A stretch of DNA of 64,000 nucleotides from an uncultured Burkholderiales bacterium (lineage in GTDB: Bacteria; Pseudomonadota; Gammaproteobacteria; Burkholderiales; Burkholderiaceae_C), in NCBI GenBank assembly GCA_945952065.1, contig CAMFGY010000010.1:94557-158556 (forward strand), given 5' to 3'. The first letter of the stretch is position 1, and each line of letters begins with the position of its first letter. Both the position numbers and the translations under genes were made by a program. Below, piece after piece: positions 35,602-44,565 of the stretch. Under the pieces are notes generated by a model, which was not told the DNA's origin, did not search any database, and saw only the letters and a program-made list of their open reading frames with translations.

Positions 35602-37172
35602 TGGCAGAGCAAGGCTTTGCGCTTGAGGGCTCCTCAGGCAGCCATATTGTGCACAGTGGCCCGGGCCAAAGAGGGGGCCGCAGCTGGATGCAGCGCTTTG
35701 CGGCCTTTTTGTTCGACAGCTTGCAAGGCCGCTTTGTGCTGGCCATGCTGGGCGGCATGGTCTTGCTGCAGCTCTTGATCAACTTGCTTTGGTACAAGCA
35801 GATCGAGCAACGCACCAGCCGCCAAACCGAGATGGCCGCCCACCATGTGGCCAGCAGTGCGCTGGGTGTATTGCGCGCGGTGCGCGAGCTGCCGCCGCCC
35901 GAGCGGCAGCTGGTGTTGCAGCAGCTGCGCACCATGGGCGGCACCCGCTTCCTGGTGTTTTTCAACAATGCCGAGGTGCCCACCCGGCCCCTGCCCAAGC
36001 AGGCCTTGGCGCGGCAACTGGAAGCCCAGGTGCAAGAAAAGTTGCGCGCGCAACTGCCTGCGAATGCCAAGCTCAGCGTGACCCTGGCCTCACCGCTGGA
36101 CTTGATGGTCTCGCCCAACGGGGCCCTGCTGGCGGACCTGCCCGACAGCTGGGTGGACCCCTCGCTGCTCTCCCCCGACCGGCCCGCGCCCTTTCTCGTC
36201 ATCCAGGCCGAAACCGAGCCCGGCCATTGGCTGCACCTGAGCAGCGCCATGCCCGACCCCTATTTTTTGGAGCAGCTGGAGTTCTTCACTTGGCAGCGCA
36301 TGGCGCCGCAGCTGCTGACCCTGGGCCTGGCCTTGCTGATGACACTGACCACGGCGCGCGCCCTGACCCGACCGCTGCTGGGCCTGAGTCGCGCGGCGGC
36401 GCGCATGGGCCACAAATCCACGCCCAAGCCGCTGCGCGTGACCGGCACCTCGGAGGTGCGCCGCGCCATCCAGGCCTTCAATGAAATGCAAGAACGCATC
36501 CGGCGCTACCTGAGCGACCGGGAGCGGCTGTTCGCCTCCATCTCTCACGATCTGCGCACCCCCATCACCCGGCTGCGCTTGCGCAGCGAGTTGCTCGACG
36601 ACCTGGCAGTTCAAGACGAGTTCCATGAGGACTTGGACGAACTCGACATGATGGTCAAGACCGCCTTGCAGATCGTCAAAGACACCGACATCCACGAGAA
36701 CCGCGTGCCGGTGCGCATTGACCTTGTGCTGCAAAAAATGGTGCGCGATGCCCGCATGGCCGGCCAGCACATCGAGCTGAAAGAAAAGCCCCTGACGGTG
36801 TTCGGCAAGCCCCTGGCCTTGAAGCGGGCCTTGGGCAATTTGCTGGACAACGCCATGTTCTATGGCGCCAGCAATGATGTGCCCAAAGCAGAACTGCTGA
36901 TGGACGAAGGCGAGCCCGGCAGCCCCGAGGAGGGTCAGGTCTTGCTCACGGTGCGCGACCATGGCCCGGGCGTGCCAGAGAGCGCCCTGGCCAAGCTGGG
37001 TCAGCCTTACACCCGCTTGGCCCATGGTGCCAAGCTGCGCACCGAAGGCCTGGGGCTGGGCCTGTCCATCGTGCGCGACATCGTCGCGGACCATGGCGGC
37101 AGCCTGCGCTTTCGCAACCATCCACAAGGTGGCTTTGAGGTGCGGCTGGCCCTGCCCAGCCGCGCCCACTGA
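35601..37172 (+). CDS. EnvZ-type sensor histidine kinase
   Basis: 523 residues. Two transmembrane helices (about 47-68 and 232-254) flank a periplasmic region of about 160 residues. HAMP follows, then the phospho-acceptor box FASISHDLRTPITRLRLRSE and an HATPase_c domain with N-box GNLLDNAMFYG, VRDHGPGVP and GLGLGLSIVRDI. It phosphorylates the preceding regulator. An ATG at about residue 30 is an alternative start. The periplasmic domain is too short to be a sugar-binding fold, so it may read the state of the binding protein encoded first in the operon. Confidence 0.92.
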   Translation: MAEQGFALEGSSGSHIVHSGPGQRGGRSWMQRFAAFLFDSLQGRFVLAMLGGMVLLQLLINLLWYKQIEQRTSRQTEMAAHHVASSALGVLRAVRELPPPERQLVLQQLRTMGGTRFLVFFNNAEVPTRPLPKQALARQLEAQVQEKLRAQLPANAKLSVTLASPLDLMVSPNGALLADLPDSWVDPSLLSPDRPAPFLVIQAETEPGHWLHLSSAMPDPYFLEQLEFFTWQRMAPQLLTLGLALLMTLTTARALTRPLLGLSRAAARMGHKSTPKPLRVTGTSEVRRAIQAFNEMQERIRRYLSDRERLFASISHDLRTPITRLRLRSELLDDLAVQDEFHEDLDELDMMVKTALQIVKDTDIHENRVPVRIDLVLQKMVRDARMAGQHIELKEKPLTVFGKPLALKRALGNLLDNAMFYGASNDVPKAELLMDEGEPGSPEEGQVLLTVRDHGPGVPESALAKLGQPYTRLAHGAKLRTEGLGLGLSIVRDIVADHGGSLRFRNHPQGGFEVRLALPSRAH

Positions 37173-37202
37173 GCACAGGCCCTCCAGCGCGTAGCCCCTC
37201 CC

Positions 37203-38729
37203 GTGAACCCTATTCCTTTGCAACACATCGTCATCGTCGGCGGCGGCAGCGCCGGTTGGATGGCCGCCAATCTGCTGGCCCATCACTGGAGCCCGCGCGG
37301 TGTCCGCATCACGCTGCTGGAGTCCAGCGAAATCGGCATCATCGGCGTCGGCGAGGGCTCGACCCCCTATTTGCGTCAGTTCTTCAGCCGCCTGAACATC
37401 AGCGAGGCCGAGTGGATGCCGGCCTGCAATGCCAGCTACAAATGCGGCATCCGTTTCCCAAATTGGTCGAAGGTAGCGGGCTATGAGACCTATATGCACC
37501 CCTTCTTCAACCAGGCTGATCTCGCCCTGGGGAATGAGTTCTTTCGCAATGCCTGTTTGCGCCGCCGCGGCGCCGACGCCGATGCCAATCCGCAAGACTT
37601 CTTCCTCGCGGCGGAGCTGGCGCGGCAGCGGCGGGCCCCGCACTACCGGCCCCGGCCCGATGGGCAAGACAGCCCGGCCACCGATTACGCCTACCACTTT
37701 GACGCGGGCTTGCTGGGCCAGTTCTTGCGCTCGCATGCGCTCAAACTGGGCGTCAGGCATTTGATCGGCACCGTCCAGCAGGTACAGCAAACTGAGAGCG
37801 GCGACATCCAAACGCTGCGCTTGGCCGATGGCTCGAACCTGGACGGCGATTTGTTCATCGACTGCAGCGGCTTTCGCGGCTTGCTGATCAACCAGACCTT
37901 GGGCGAGCCCTTCCTGTCTTTTGCAGACAATCTCTTCAATGACCGGGCCATTGCCATCCCCACGGCCTTGCCCGAGGGCGAGGACATTCCCTCAGAAACC
38001 GTCTCCAGCGCGCTCAAACATGGTTGGGCCTGGCAGATTCCACTCAGCCATCGCTATGGCAACGGCTATGTGTACGCGTCCAGCTTTGTCTGTGACGATG
38101 AGGCGGAACGTGAGTTGCGCGCCTTCCTCGGCCCGGCCGCCGAGGGCCAGACGGCGCGGCGCTTGCAAATGCGGGTGGGCCGGGTGGCCCAACATTGGCG
38201 CAACAACTGCTTGGCTTTGGGCCTGTCCCAGGGCTTTATCGAGCCGTTGGAAGCCACCGCGCTGATGTTGATTCAGTTCACCGTGGAGCTCTTCATGGCG
38301 GAGATGGAGCGTGGGCAATTCGGGCGTGAGCACCAAGCCCCCTTCAATCGCCGCATCAACCAGATGTTTGAAGGGGTGCGCGACTATGTGCTCACCCATT
38401 ACCAACTCAACACCCGCGACGACAGCGAATACTGGCGAGAGAACCGCGCCAACCGCAAGATTTCAGACCGACTCGCCAGCATTCTGGACGTCTGGGATCG
38501 CGGGGGGGACTTCGAGGCTGAGCTGACCCGGCATGGCGATGATTTGATGTACATCCGCCCCTCTTGGTACTGCCTCTTGGCCGGCATGGGCCGCTTCCCG
38601 GGCCAGCTGCAAGCCTACAAGGCCAGCCCTGCGCCGGTCAGCCGGCAGCAGGCCCGCGAGGCCCTCGCGCAAACGGCTGCGCAGTTCTACGGGCACCGCG
38701 AGTATTTGCACCTGCTGGGCCAGCGCTGA
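37203..38729 (+). CDS. Flavin-dependent tryptophan-halogenase-like protein
   Basis: 508 residues from the GTG at 37203, just before the FAD-binding IVIVGGGSAGWMAAN. Halogenase features are present: the region around the catalytic Lys (NASYKCGIRFPNWSK), VGEGSTPYLRQFF, LFIDCSGFRG, the family signature GWAWQIPLSHR and GFIEPLEATALMLIQ. Members oxidise chloride or bromide to HOX with FADH2 and direct it with the active-site Lys. In Xanthomonas, Caulobacter and relatives such genes sit beside TonB receptors and carbohydrate genes, as here (MFS transporter and TBDR next to it). No flavin reductase is adjacent. The true substrate is unknown. Confidence 0.87.
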   Translation: MNPIPLQHIVIVGGGSAGWMAANLLAHHWSPRGVRITLLESSEIGIIGVGEGSTPYLRQFFSRLNISEAEWMPACNASYKCGIRFPNWSKVAGYETYMHPFFNQADLALGNEFFRNACLRRRGADADANPQDFFLAAELARQRRAPHYRPRPDGQDSPATDYAYHFDAGLLGQFLRSHALKLGVRHLIGTVQQVQQTESGDIQTLRLADGSNLDGDLFIDCSGFRGLLINQTLGEPFLSFADNLFNDRAIAIPTALPEGEDIPSETVSSALKHGWAWQIPLSHRYGNGYVYASSFVCDDEAERELRAFLGPAAEGQTARRLQMRVGRVAQHWRNNCLALGLSQGFIEPLEATALMLIQFTVELFMAEMERGQFGREHQAPFNRRINQMFEGVRDYVLTHYQLNTRDDSEYWRENRANRKISDRLASILDVWDRGGDFEAELTRHGDDLMYIRPSWYCLLAGMGRFPGQLQAYKASPAPVSRQQAREALAQTAAQFYGHREYLHLLGQR

Positions 38730-38738
38730 AGAAAAAAG

Positions 38739-38761
38739 GCGCCGCTCATAGCGGCGCCCTG
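38739..38761 (-). terminator. Terminator between halogenase-like and MFS genes
   Basis: GGCGCCGC, a 5-base loop and GCGGCGCC form a perfect 8-bp hairpin. The poly-T tract (TTTTTTC) follows only on the minus strand, so it mainly ends the MFS transcript. It can pause the convergent one. Confidence 0.7.
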
Positions 38762-38793
38762 CGCTCAAAACTCCCTCTTTTTGCCTGTGCGAC

Positions 38794-40155
38794 TCAGGCC
38801 TGCTTCAGCGCCTTGGACGAACCGCCCCAGCTGCGCAGCGTGTGGCCATGCAGGGCGTAATACAAGATCAGGCCATAGCAAGGCAGCATGATCCAGTAGG
38901 CCTGCTGTGAGTTGCTGGCATCCGACAAGCTGCCATACACCATGGGCAGCAAAGCGCCGCCGGCAATCGCCATGATCAACAAGGCCGAGCCCGCGGCGGT
39001 GTACTTGCCCAAGCCCTCCAAGGCCAAGGGCCAGATGGCCGGCCAGACCAGGGCGTTGGCGAAGCCCAGCAAGGCCAGGAACATCACCGTGTTGGGCACG
39101 GTCGGCACGCCCAACCAGGCCAGCAAAAGCTGCGACACACTGCTGTCGCTGGGCGAGCCATTGATCACTCCCAGCGAGAACAACAAGCCGCTGACGGCCG
39201 ACAAGACCAGCGCACCTTTTTGCGAAAGAAACTTAGGAATCGCCACCACGCCGAGCAAATAGCCCAGCACCATGAAACCCATGGTGTAGGAGGTCAGCAC
39301 CGCAAAGTTCTGCACGCCCAGATTGCGGCCATACAAGCCAATGGTGTCACCCGCAATCACTTCCACACCGACATAGGCGAACAGCGCCAGCGCCCCCAAA
39401 ATCAGCTGCGGAAACTGCAGCACGCCGCGGCCACCCGCCGCATCGGCTTTGGCTTCTTCGTCTTCCAGCGCCAGCTCCGGCAAGGACGAGAACAAGATGA
39501 TGACCATGAAGACCAAGAGCCCACCCGCCATGGCCAGGTAAGGGAAGATCAGCCGCGAACCCAGTTCCGCTCTTGCCGCGGCGCGGCCGGCAGCGTCCAT
39601 GGCGGCCAAGGCCGAGTCCGAGAACTGATCAATCCCCGAGAGCATCAAGGCCGAGAACACCAGCGGCACCACAATGCCGGCGCCCTTGTTGAACAAGCCC
39701 ATGATGCTGATGCGCATGGCCGCACTTTCACGCGAACCAATGCAGACGATGTAGGGGTTGATGGCGGTTTGCATCAAGGTCATGCCCGTGGCCAGCGTGA
39801 ACAAGGCCAACAGGAACAAACCGTATTGGCTGCTCTTGGCCGCAGGGATGAAGAGCAAAGCCCCCACCGCCATCACGCCCAGGCCCAGCGCCATGCCTTT
39901 TTTGTAGCCGGTGCGGCTCAAGACCGCCGCCGAAGGCAGGGCCATGATGGTGTAGGCAATGTAGAAGGCAAAGGTCACCCACAGGGCCTGGAAGTTATTC
40001 AGGTCGCAGACGATCTTCAGAAAAGGGATCAAGGCTCCGTTGAGCCAGGTGACAAAACCGAGGATGAAAAACATCATCCCGATGAAAAACATGGCCAGGA
40101 CGACACTGGGTGCCGATCCCGTCGATTGAACTTTATTGCCCATGGCAGCTTCCAT
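38794..40155 (-). CDS. Sugar MFS transporter (FucP/GluP family)
   Basis: 453 residues from the ATG at 40155. An ATG at 40143 is the alternative. Twelve hydrophobic segments are seen. Family motifs are FFILGFVTWLNGALIPFLK in the first helix, RTGYKKGMALGL between helices 2 and 3, MTLMQTAINPYI, and GFANALVWPAIWPLALEGL in the second half. The family imports fucose, glucose/galactose or N-acetylglucosamine by proton symport. It lies downstream of the TBDR on the same strand, but a terminator separates them. Together they could move one sugar across both membranes. Confidence 0.9.
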   Translation of the reverse strand: MEAAMGNKVQSTGSAPSVVLAMFFIGMMFFILGFVTWLNGALIPFLKIVCDLNNFQALWVTFAFYIAYTIMALPSAAVLSRTGYKKGMALGLGVMAVGALLFIPAAKSSQYGLFLLALFTLATGMTLMQTAINPYIVCIGSRESAAMRISIMGLFNKGAGIVVPLVFSALMLSGIDQFSDSALAAMDAAGRAAARAELGSRLIFPYLAMAGGLLVFMVIILFSSLPELALEDEEAKADAAGGRGVLQFPQLILGALALFAYVGVEVIAGDTIGLYGRNLGVQNFAVLTSYTMGFMVLGYLLGVVAIPKFLSQKGALVLSAVSGLLFSLGVINGSPSDSSVSQLLLAWLGVPTVPNTVMFLALLGFANALVWPAIWPLALEGLGKYTAAGSALLIMAIAGGALLPMVYGSLSDASNSQQAYWIMLPCYGLILYYALHGHTLRSWGGSSKALKQA

Positions 40156-40200
40156 TGAGAGTGAGGTTGCGCCGACCGTCGCTCACCTTGAACCGGTGGA

Positions 40201-40240
40201 AAAAGACAAGCCTCCCTCCCAACACGGGGGGGAGGCTTGT
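40201..40240 (-). terminator. Terminator of the second TBDR gene
   Basis: ACAAGCCTCCCTCCC (40206-40220) pairs with GGGGGGGAGGCTTGT (40226-40240). On the minus strand a CTTTTT tract follows. Confidence 0.75.
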
Positions 40241-40294
40241 GATGCAAGATGCAGGCCCGGGAACCCCGAGCCCGTGGCGGCCAGCGCCTAGGCC

Positions 40295-42916
40295 TTAGAA
40301 CTTGGCGCGCAGACCGATGCTGTAGCGCGGACCGTTCTCGTAGACGCCAACCGGCACGCCGTCCGTGGTGTTGGTGCGCACCACTTCGTTGGTCAGGTTG
40401 ACGCCCGAAGCGAACAAGCTGATCTTGGGCGTGATATCCCAGTTGGCCGTGGCATCCCACTGGCCGTAAGCGCTGTTGACCTGCTGGCCACCCATGTCCA
40501 AAGAGCCGTAAGACTTGGAGCGGTAGTTGTAGGACACGCGCAGGCTCAGGCCATAGTTTTCGTAGTAGGCGCTGGCATTGACTTGGTCACGCGAATTGCC
40601 TTCCACATTCAACTTGGGCTGGCCACCCACCGAACCGGTCTTGGCATCGGTGTAGGTGTAGTTCACCACGGCGCCGAAACCCATACCCAACGCTTGCTGC
40701 CATTGCAGTTCCAGACCCTTGATGTCCGCACCGTTGTCCGCGTTGTAAGGACGCTTGACCGGGCGATCGACACCGCCGACGTTTTCGGTCTTGACGTCGG
40801 TGTAGATGAAGGTGTCGAGCTTTTTGATGAAGGCAGTGGCCGACAGCAGCGAGCCCTTGGCGAAGTACCACTCCGCACCAATTTCAGCTTGGTTGGCGTG
40901 ATAAGGCTTGAGCTTGGGGTTACCGGCGGTGGCGCCGTTGGTGGTGCCGCTCAACTCGGTACTGGCGCTCAGGTCGCTGAAGGTGTTGCGAGCCATCACT
41001 CGCGACACTGCGCCCCGAACGACCACATCCTTGCTCAGGTCATAGATCACATTCAAGTTGGGCAAGAAGTCGGTGTAGCTGTTCTTCACCGCGGCGATGC
41101 CGTAGTTGGCGCTGCCCGCCAGGCCTTGATAAGCCTCGGAGGTTTGGTCGGTTTTGACCAAACGGCCACCGAAGTCACCGCGCCATTTGCTGGTGGCGAA
41201 CTCGGCCTTCACATAGGCGGCCGTGATGCGCTCTTGAATGCGGTAGTACTCGCTGGTCAGGTCTTTGTACTTGCCCGCCATGCCCTGGTCATACATGGGA
41301 AGGAGCTTGCTGGCCACCAAGCCATCGTCCACCCAGGCGTACTGCGTCAAGGAACCCGAGGTCGCGGCAGCCTGGCTCAACAAGGGCGACGGGCCAGTGG
41401 ACACATCGGCCAGGGTCAGGGTCTTCCAGCCGGCGGAGCCGGGGCCGACCTTGGCCTCCGCGCGATTGTTCTTGACCGTGTTGTCACGCAGCTTCAAGCC
41501 CACCTTGATGGCGTTGATGAAGGAGTTGTCGAGATCGAAGGTCAGGTCGCCCTGCGCATAGTTCTCCTTGCTCTCCATCTTGCGCACCCAGTCGCGGCCG
41601 CCGCCCAGGGTCATGATCTTGGGGTCCAGCGGGCTGGCATCCAGGTACGAGACTTCGTACTTGTCCGGGCCCAGATTGAACTTGGCACGGGTGTCGCCTT
41701 CGAACCAGAAGCTGCGGTCATGCTTGCTGCCGCCTTCGCCCGAGGTGGTACCGATCTGGCCGTGGGCGCGCCAGTTGCCGCCGTTGTAGCTGCCGTCCAA
41801 GTCCAGCACTTGCGACTTGATGTAAGACTCGCGATAGATGGGCTCGAAGGTCACGCCGCCCTTGGGGCCGACCGTGCCGCCCACCAAGGCTTTTTTGCCA
41901 TCCGAGGTGGTAACGAATTTCGGATCGACGATGTTCACAACCGGCAGGGAGTCATTCATGCCCTCTGCGCGCCAGAGATAGTTCTGGTTGTTGTTGTTCA
42001 TCTTCATGTCTGAATTCATGTAATTCAGAGCAATGTCGGTGGCCGAGTTGGGGCGGAACTGCAGCACCAAATTACCGGTTGTGCGTTCGCGGTCTTGACG
42101 GAAGATGGCCGAGCCTCCACCCCAGGACGAATAGACATCCGGCGTGGTCACGCCGTTTTGATCGACCACGGGCTTGGGCGCGCTGCCGGTGAAGTTCTCC
42201 AAGCCGTCGCGGCGCATGGTGCGCTTTTGCTGGCTCAGGGCCACCAGAACACCAAAGGTCTTGCTGTCGTTCTTCCAGTTGATCAAGCCATTGAGCTGGG
42301 GATCGGTCTTCTTGGGCAGCTTGCTGTAGGTGGCTTCGGCCGACACCACACCGGTGAGTTGCTCCTTGAAGTCCATGGGCTTGCGGGTCTTCACGACCAC
42401 CAAGCCGCCGATGCTGCCTTCGTCCAGATCGGCCGAGGGGCTCTTGTAGACATCCAGGCTGCCGATGATTTCAGACGGCAAGATGTCGTAGTTGAAGCCA
42501 CGGCTTTGCTTGTCGTTACGCCACCAGTAAGCGGACGCCACCGACTGGCCGTTCAGCTGCGTCATGTTCAGGTTCTTGTCGGTGCCGCGCACAAAAATGT
42601 CGCGCCCTTCACCCCAGCCCCGGTCCACCGAAATGCCAGGCATGCGTTGCAGCGAGTCGGCGACGTTTTTGTCGGGGAACTTGCCCACGTCTTCAGCGCG
42701 GATCGAATCGACGATATTGAGCGACTCGCGCTTCTCAACCAGGTTTTGCTCCAGGGTGGCACGCACACCGCGGATTTCCACCACCTCCAACTGCTCGGCC
42801 TTCTTGCCAGCTTTCGCATCGGCCTCTTGCGCGTGCACGGCGGGCAGCGCAAGCGAGCCCAGCGTCAGGGTGATCAGATGGGGCAAGACTTTCTTCTTGA
42901 AGCTCGGCTGAGTCAT
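40295..42916 (-). CDS. TonB-dependent receptor, carbohydrate-type
   Basis: 873 residues from the ATG at 42916, with GGAG upstream. A signal peptide (LITLTLGSLALPAVHAQ) is followed by a TonB-box region EVVEIRGVRATLEQ and the plug with DSIRAEDVGKFPDKNVADSL, MPGISVDRG, IFVRGTDKNLN and SPSADLDEGSIGG. A 22-strand-type barrel ends in Phe (SIGLRAKF). The FPDKNVADSLQR-type plug is typical of large receptors in Xanthomonas/Caulobacter carbohydrate loci. With the sugar MFS gene downstream and the halogenase-like gene beyond it, a glycan or sugar substrate is likely. Confidence 0.93.
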   Translation of the reverse strand: MTQPSFKKKVLPHLITLTLGSLALPAVHAQEADAKAGKKAEQLEVVEIRGVRATLEQNLVEKRESLNIVDSIRAEDVGKFPDKNVADSLQRMPGISVDRGWGEGRDIFVRGTDKNLNMTQLNGQSVASAYWWRNDKQSRGFNYDILPSEIIGSLDVYKSPSADLDEGSIGGLVVVKTRKPMDFKEQLTGVVSAEATYSKLPKKTDPQLNGLINWKNDSKTFGVLVALSQQKRTMRRDGLENFTGSAPKPVVDQNGVTTPDVYSSWGGGSAIFRQDRERTTGNLVLQFRPNSATDIALNYMNSDMKMNNNNQNYLWRAEGMNDSLPVVNIVDPKFVTTSDGKKALVGGTVGPKGGVTFEPIYRESYIKSQVLDLDGSYNGGNWRAHGQIGTTSGEGGSKHDRSFWFEGDTRAKFNLGPDKYEVSYLDASPLDPKIMTLGGGRDWVRKMESKENYAQGDLTFDLDNSFINAIKVGLKLRDNTVKNNRAEAKVGPGSAGWKTLTLADVSTGPSPLLSQAAATSGSLTQYAWVDDGLVASKLLPMYDQGMAGKYKDLTSEYYRIQERITAAYVKAEFATSKWRGDFGGRLVKTDQTSEAYQGLAGSANYGIAAVKNSYTDFLPNLNVIYDLSKDVVVRGAVSRVMARNTFSDLSASTELSGTTNGATAGNPKLKPYHANQAEIGAEWYFAKGSLLSATAFIKKLDTFIYTDVKTENVGGVDRPVKRPYNADNGADIKGLELQWQQALGMGFGAVVNYTYTDAKTGSVGGQPKLNVEGNSRDQVNASAYYENYGLSLRVSYNYRSKSYGSLDMGGQQVNSAYGQWDATANWDITPKISLFASGVNLTNEVVRTNTTDGVPVGVYENGPRYSIGLRAKF

Positions 42917-43238
42917 GGCATATCTCCGTAGGAATTATTGGGAACTCGACGTAAGAAAGCTTGCTCAGCCGCAAGACTAGAACCGATGAGCGCCGCCTTT
43001 CAAGAGGCGCCAGGGTCTGGCCGCAAACCAAGCGTCTTGCTGTGGCTCCAAAGGGACAGCAAGCCTTCTCGACAGCGGCAATTTAACGCTCACACCCGCG
43101 CTTGACTCGGCGCGTTGCGTTTTGACGGACTTCATTGCATGCAAGTTACAAAGCCGCCGTCTCGCGCAAGATTCGGGGTCTCAAAACCCCGGGTAGACCC
43201 TGAGCTCTCGCGCCGAGAGCCCCGGGTTTACCTGGACC
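42917..43238. other. Intergenic region: TBDR promoter side and small repeats
   Basis: About 320 bp hold the upstream region of the minus-strand TBDR, with a GC-rich imperfect palindrome near 42988-43008. At 43171-43232 is a small cluster of hairpins and an imperfect direct repeat, described separately. No gene is recognised. Confidence 0.4.
43171..43232. repeat. Cluster of short palindromes and an imperfect direct repeat after fahA
   Basis: CCCCGGGTAGACC (43187-43199) recurs as CCCCGGGTTTACC (43220-43232), two mismatches in 13. Between them GCTCTCG CGC CGAGAGC forms a tight hairpin, and GGGGTCTCAAAACCCC forms another just before. It may be a REP-like 3'-end element of the fahA transcript. 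Confidence 0.45.
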
Positions 43239-44558
43239 TCAGAGTGCCGGGGCCGGCACGATGGTGGCCACACATTCGCCAAAGCCGATGCGACGCGCGC
43301 CTTCGCGCACCGCATAAGCCCGCAAACCGACGGCATCCCCATCCAGCAAGAAGCTGCGGGTTTCGCCATTCGGCAGGGTCAGGGCTTGCTTGCCGCCGTT
43401 GGAGAGCTCCAGCATCGAGCCGCCTTCGTTGGCCTCGGGCCCCGACTGCGTGCCCGTGCCCAGCAAATCGCCCGGCTGCAGATTGCAGCCATTGCTGGCG
43501 TGATGGGTGAGCATCTGAGCCAGCGTCCAATACGCATGCTTGAAGTTGGAGCGCATCAAGCGGGTGGCCGGCTCGCCCTTGGCGCGCATGGCCTCGGTCT
43601 GCAGCCAGACTTCCAGCTCGATCTCATAACCGCCCTCGGCGCGGTTCTTGGCCGAGTCGATATAAGGCAGCGGCTGCGGGTCACCCTCGGGGTGGGCAAA
43701 CGCGGTGCGGAAGGGCTCCAGCGCGTCCATGGAAACAATCCAGGGCGAGATGGTCGTGGCGAAGTTCTTGGCCAAGAAGGGGCCGAGCGGCTGGTACTCC
43801 CAGCCCTGCATATCGCGGGCCGACCAGTCGTTCAGCAGGGTCACGCCGAACATATGCTCGTCGGCATCTTCCATGGCGATGGGCTCGCCCAGGGCATTGC
43901 CGCCGGCCACAAACAAGCCCAGCTCCAGCTCATGGTCGAGGCGCTTGCAGGCAGCGCGCACCGGCGCTTCGGCGCCCGGCGGCATCAGCTGGCCCAAAGG
44001 CCGGCGCACCGTGCCGCCGCTCACGCCAATCGACGAGCTGCGGCCGTGATAGCCGATCGGCACCCATTTGTAGTTGGGCAGCAAAGGGTTGTCCGGGCGG
44101 AACAGCTTGCCCACCGTGGTGGCGTGGTGGATGCCGGTGTAGAAGTCGGTGTAGTCGCCAATGCGGCAAGGCACGGCCATCTGCGCCGCGGCCTGCGGCA
44201 GCAGGCAGGCGCTCAAGGCCGCTTGCTGCTTCGAGCCTTCCAGCAAGGCCTCAAACACCGCATGCCGCAGCAAACGGCGCTGCGCCGAGGGCTGGGCCAT
44301 GAAGGCGTTCAAATCGCCGTCCGCCAAAGGCTGCAGCAAGACCTGCACCGCCGAGCTCCATTTGCCCGCCGCAGCGGCCAGTTTCAAATCGAGGATCTGG
44401 TCACCGATGGCGATGCCCACGCGAGCGCTCTCATTCGAGCCGGCGCGGCGAAACAGGCCATAGGGCAGGTTTTGAATCGGGAAGTCGGTGTCGGCCGCAT
44501 TGGCGCTGGCCACCCAGCTCAAAGCGTCCGGGCGATGGGTGTGGTCAATCAAGCTCAT
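43239..44558 (-). CDS. fahA: Fumarylacetoacetase
   Basis: 439 residues. It cleaves fumarylacetoacetate to fumarate and acetoacetate, the last step of tyrosine and homogentisate breakdown. Recognisable are the N-terminal SH3-like part with FPIQNLPYGLF, the catalytic DYTDFYTGIHHATTVG and KLFRPDNPLLPNYK, GYHGRSSSI, the Ca-binding ELELGLFVAGG, LLNDWSARDMQGWEY and GTGTQSGP. The start lies 8 bases after the hmgA stop, so it is the last gene of the MBL-hmgA-fahA operon. Confidence 0.97.
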   Translation of the reverse strand: MSLIDHTHRPDALSWVASANAADTDFPIQNLPYGLFRRAGSNESARVGIAIGDQILDLKLAAAAGKWSSAVQVLLQPLADGDLNAFMAQPSAQRRLLRHAVFEALLEGSKQQAALSACLLPQAAAQMAVPCRIGDYTDFYTGIHHATTVGKLFRPDNPLLPNYKWVPIGYHGRSSSIGVSGGTVRRPLGQLMPPGAEAPVRAACKRLDHELELGLFVAGGNALGEPIAMEDADEHMFGVTLLNDWSARDMQGWEYQPLGPFLAKNFATTISPWIVSMDALEPFRTAFAHPEGDPQPLPYIDSAKNRAEGGYEIELEVWLQTEAMRAKGEPATRLMRSNFKHAYWTLAQMLTHHASNGCNLQPGDLLGTGTQSGPEANEGGSMLELSNGGKQALTLPNGETRSFLLDGDAVGLRAYAVREGARRIGFGECVATIVPAPAL

Positions 44559-44565
44559 GGCGGAT

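Noticed and set aside
36090..37811. 573-codon minus-strand frame across the kinase and halogenase-like genes
   Set aside because: It is antisense to two well-supported genes and has no recognisable domain.
43115..43510. Plus-strand frame across the repeat cluster and fahA end
   Set aside because: It is antisense to fahA and its N-terminal part is only translated palindromes.
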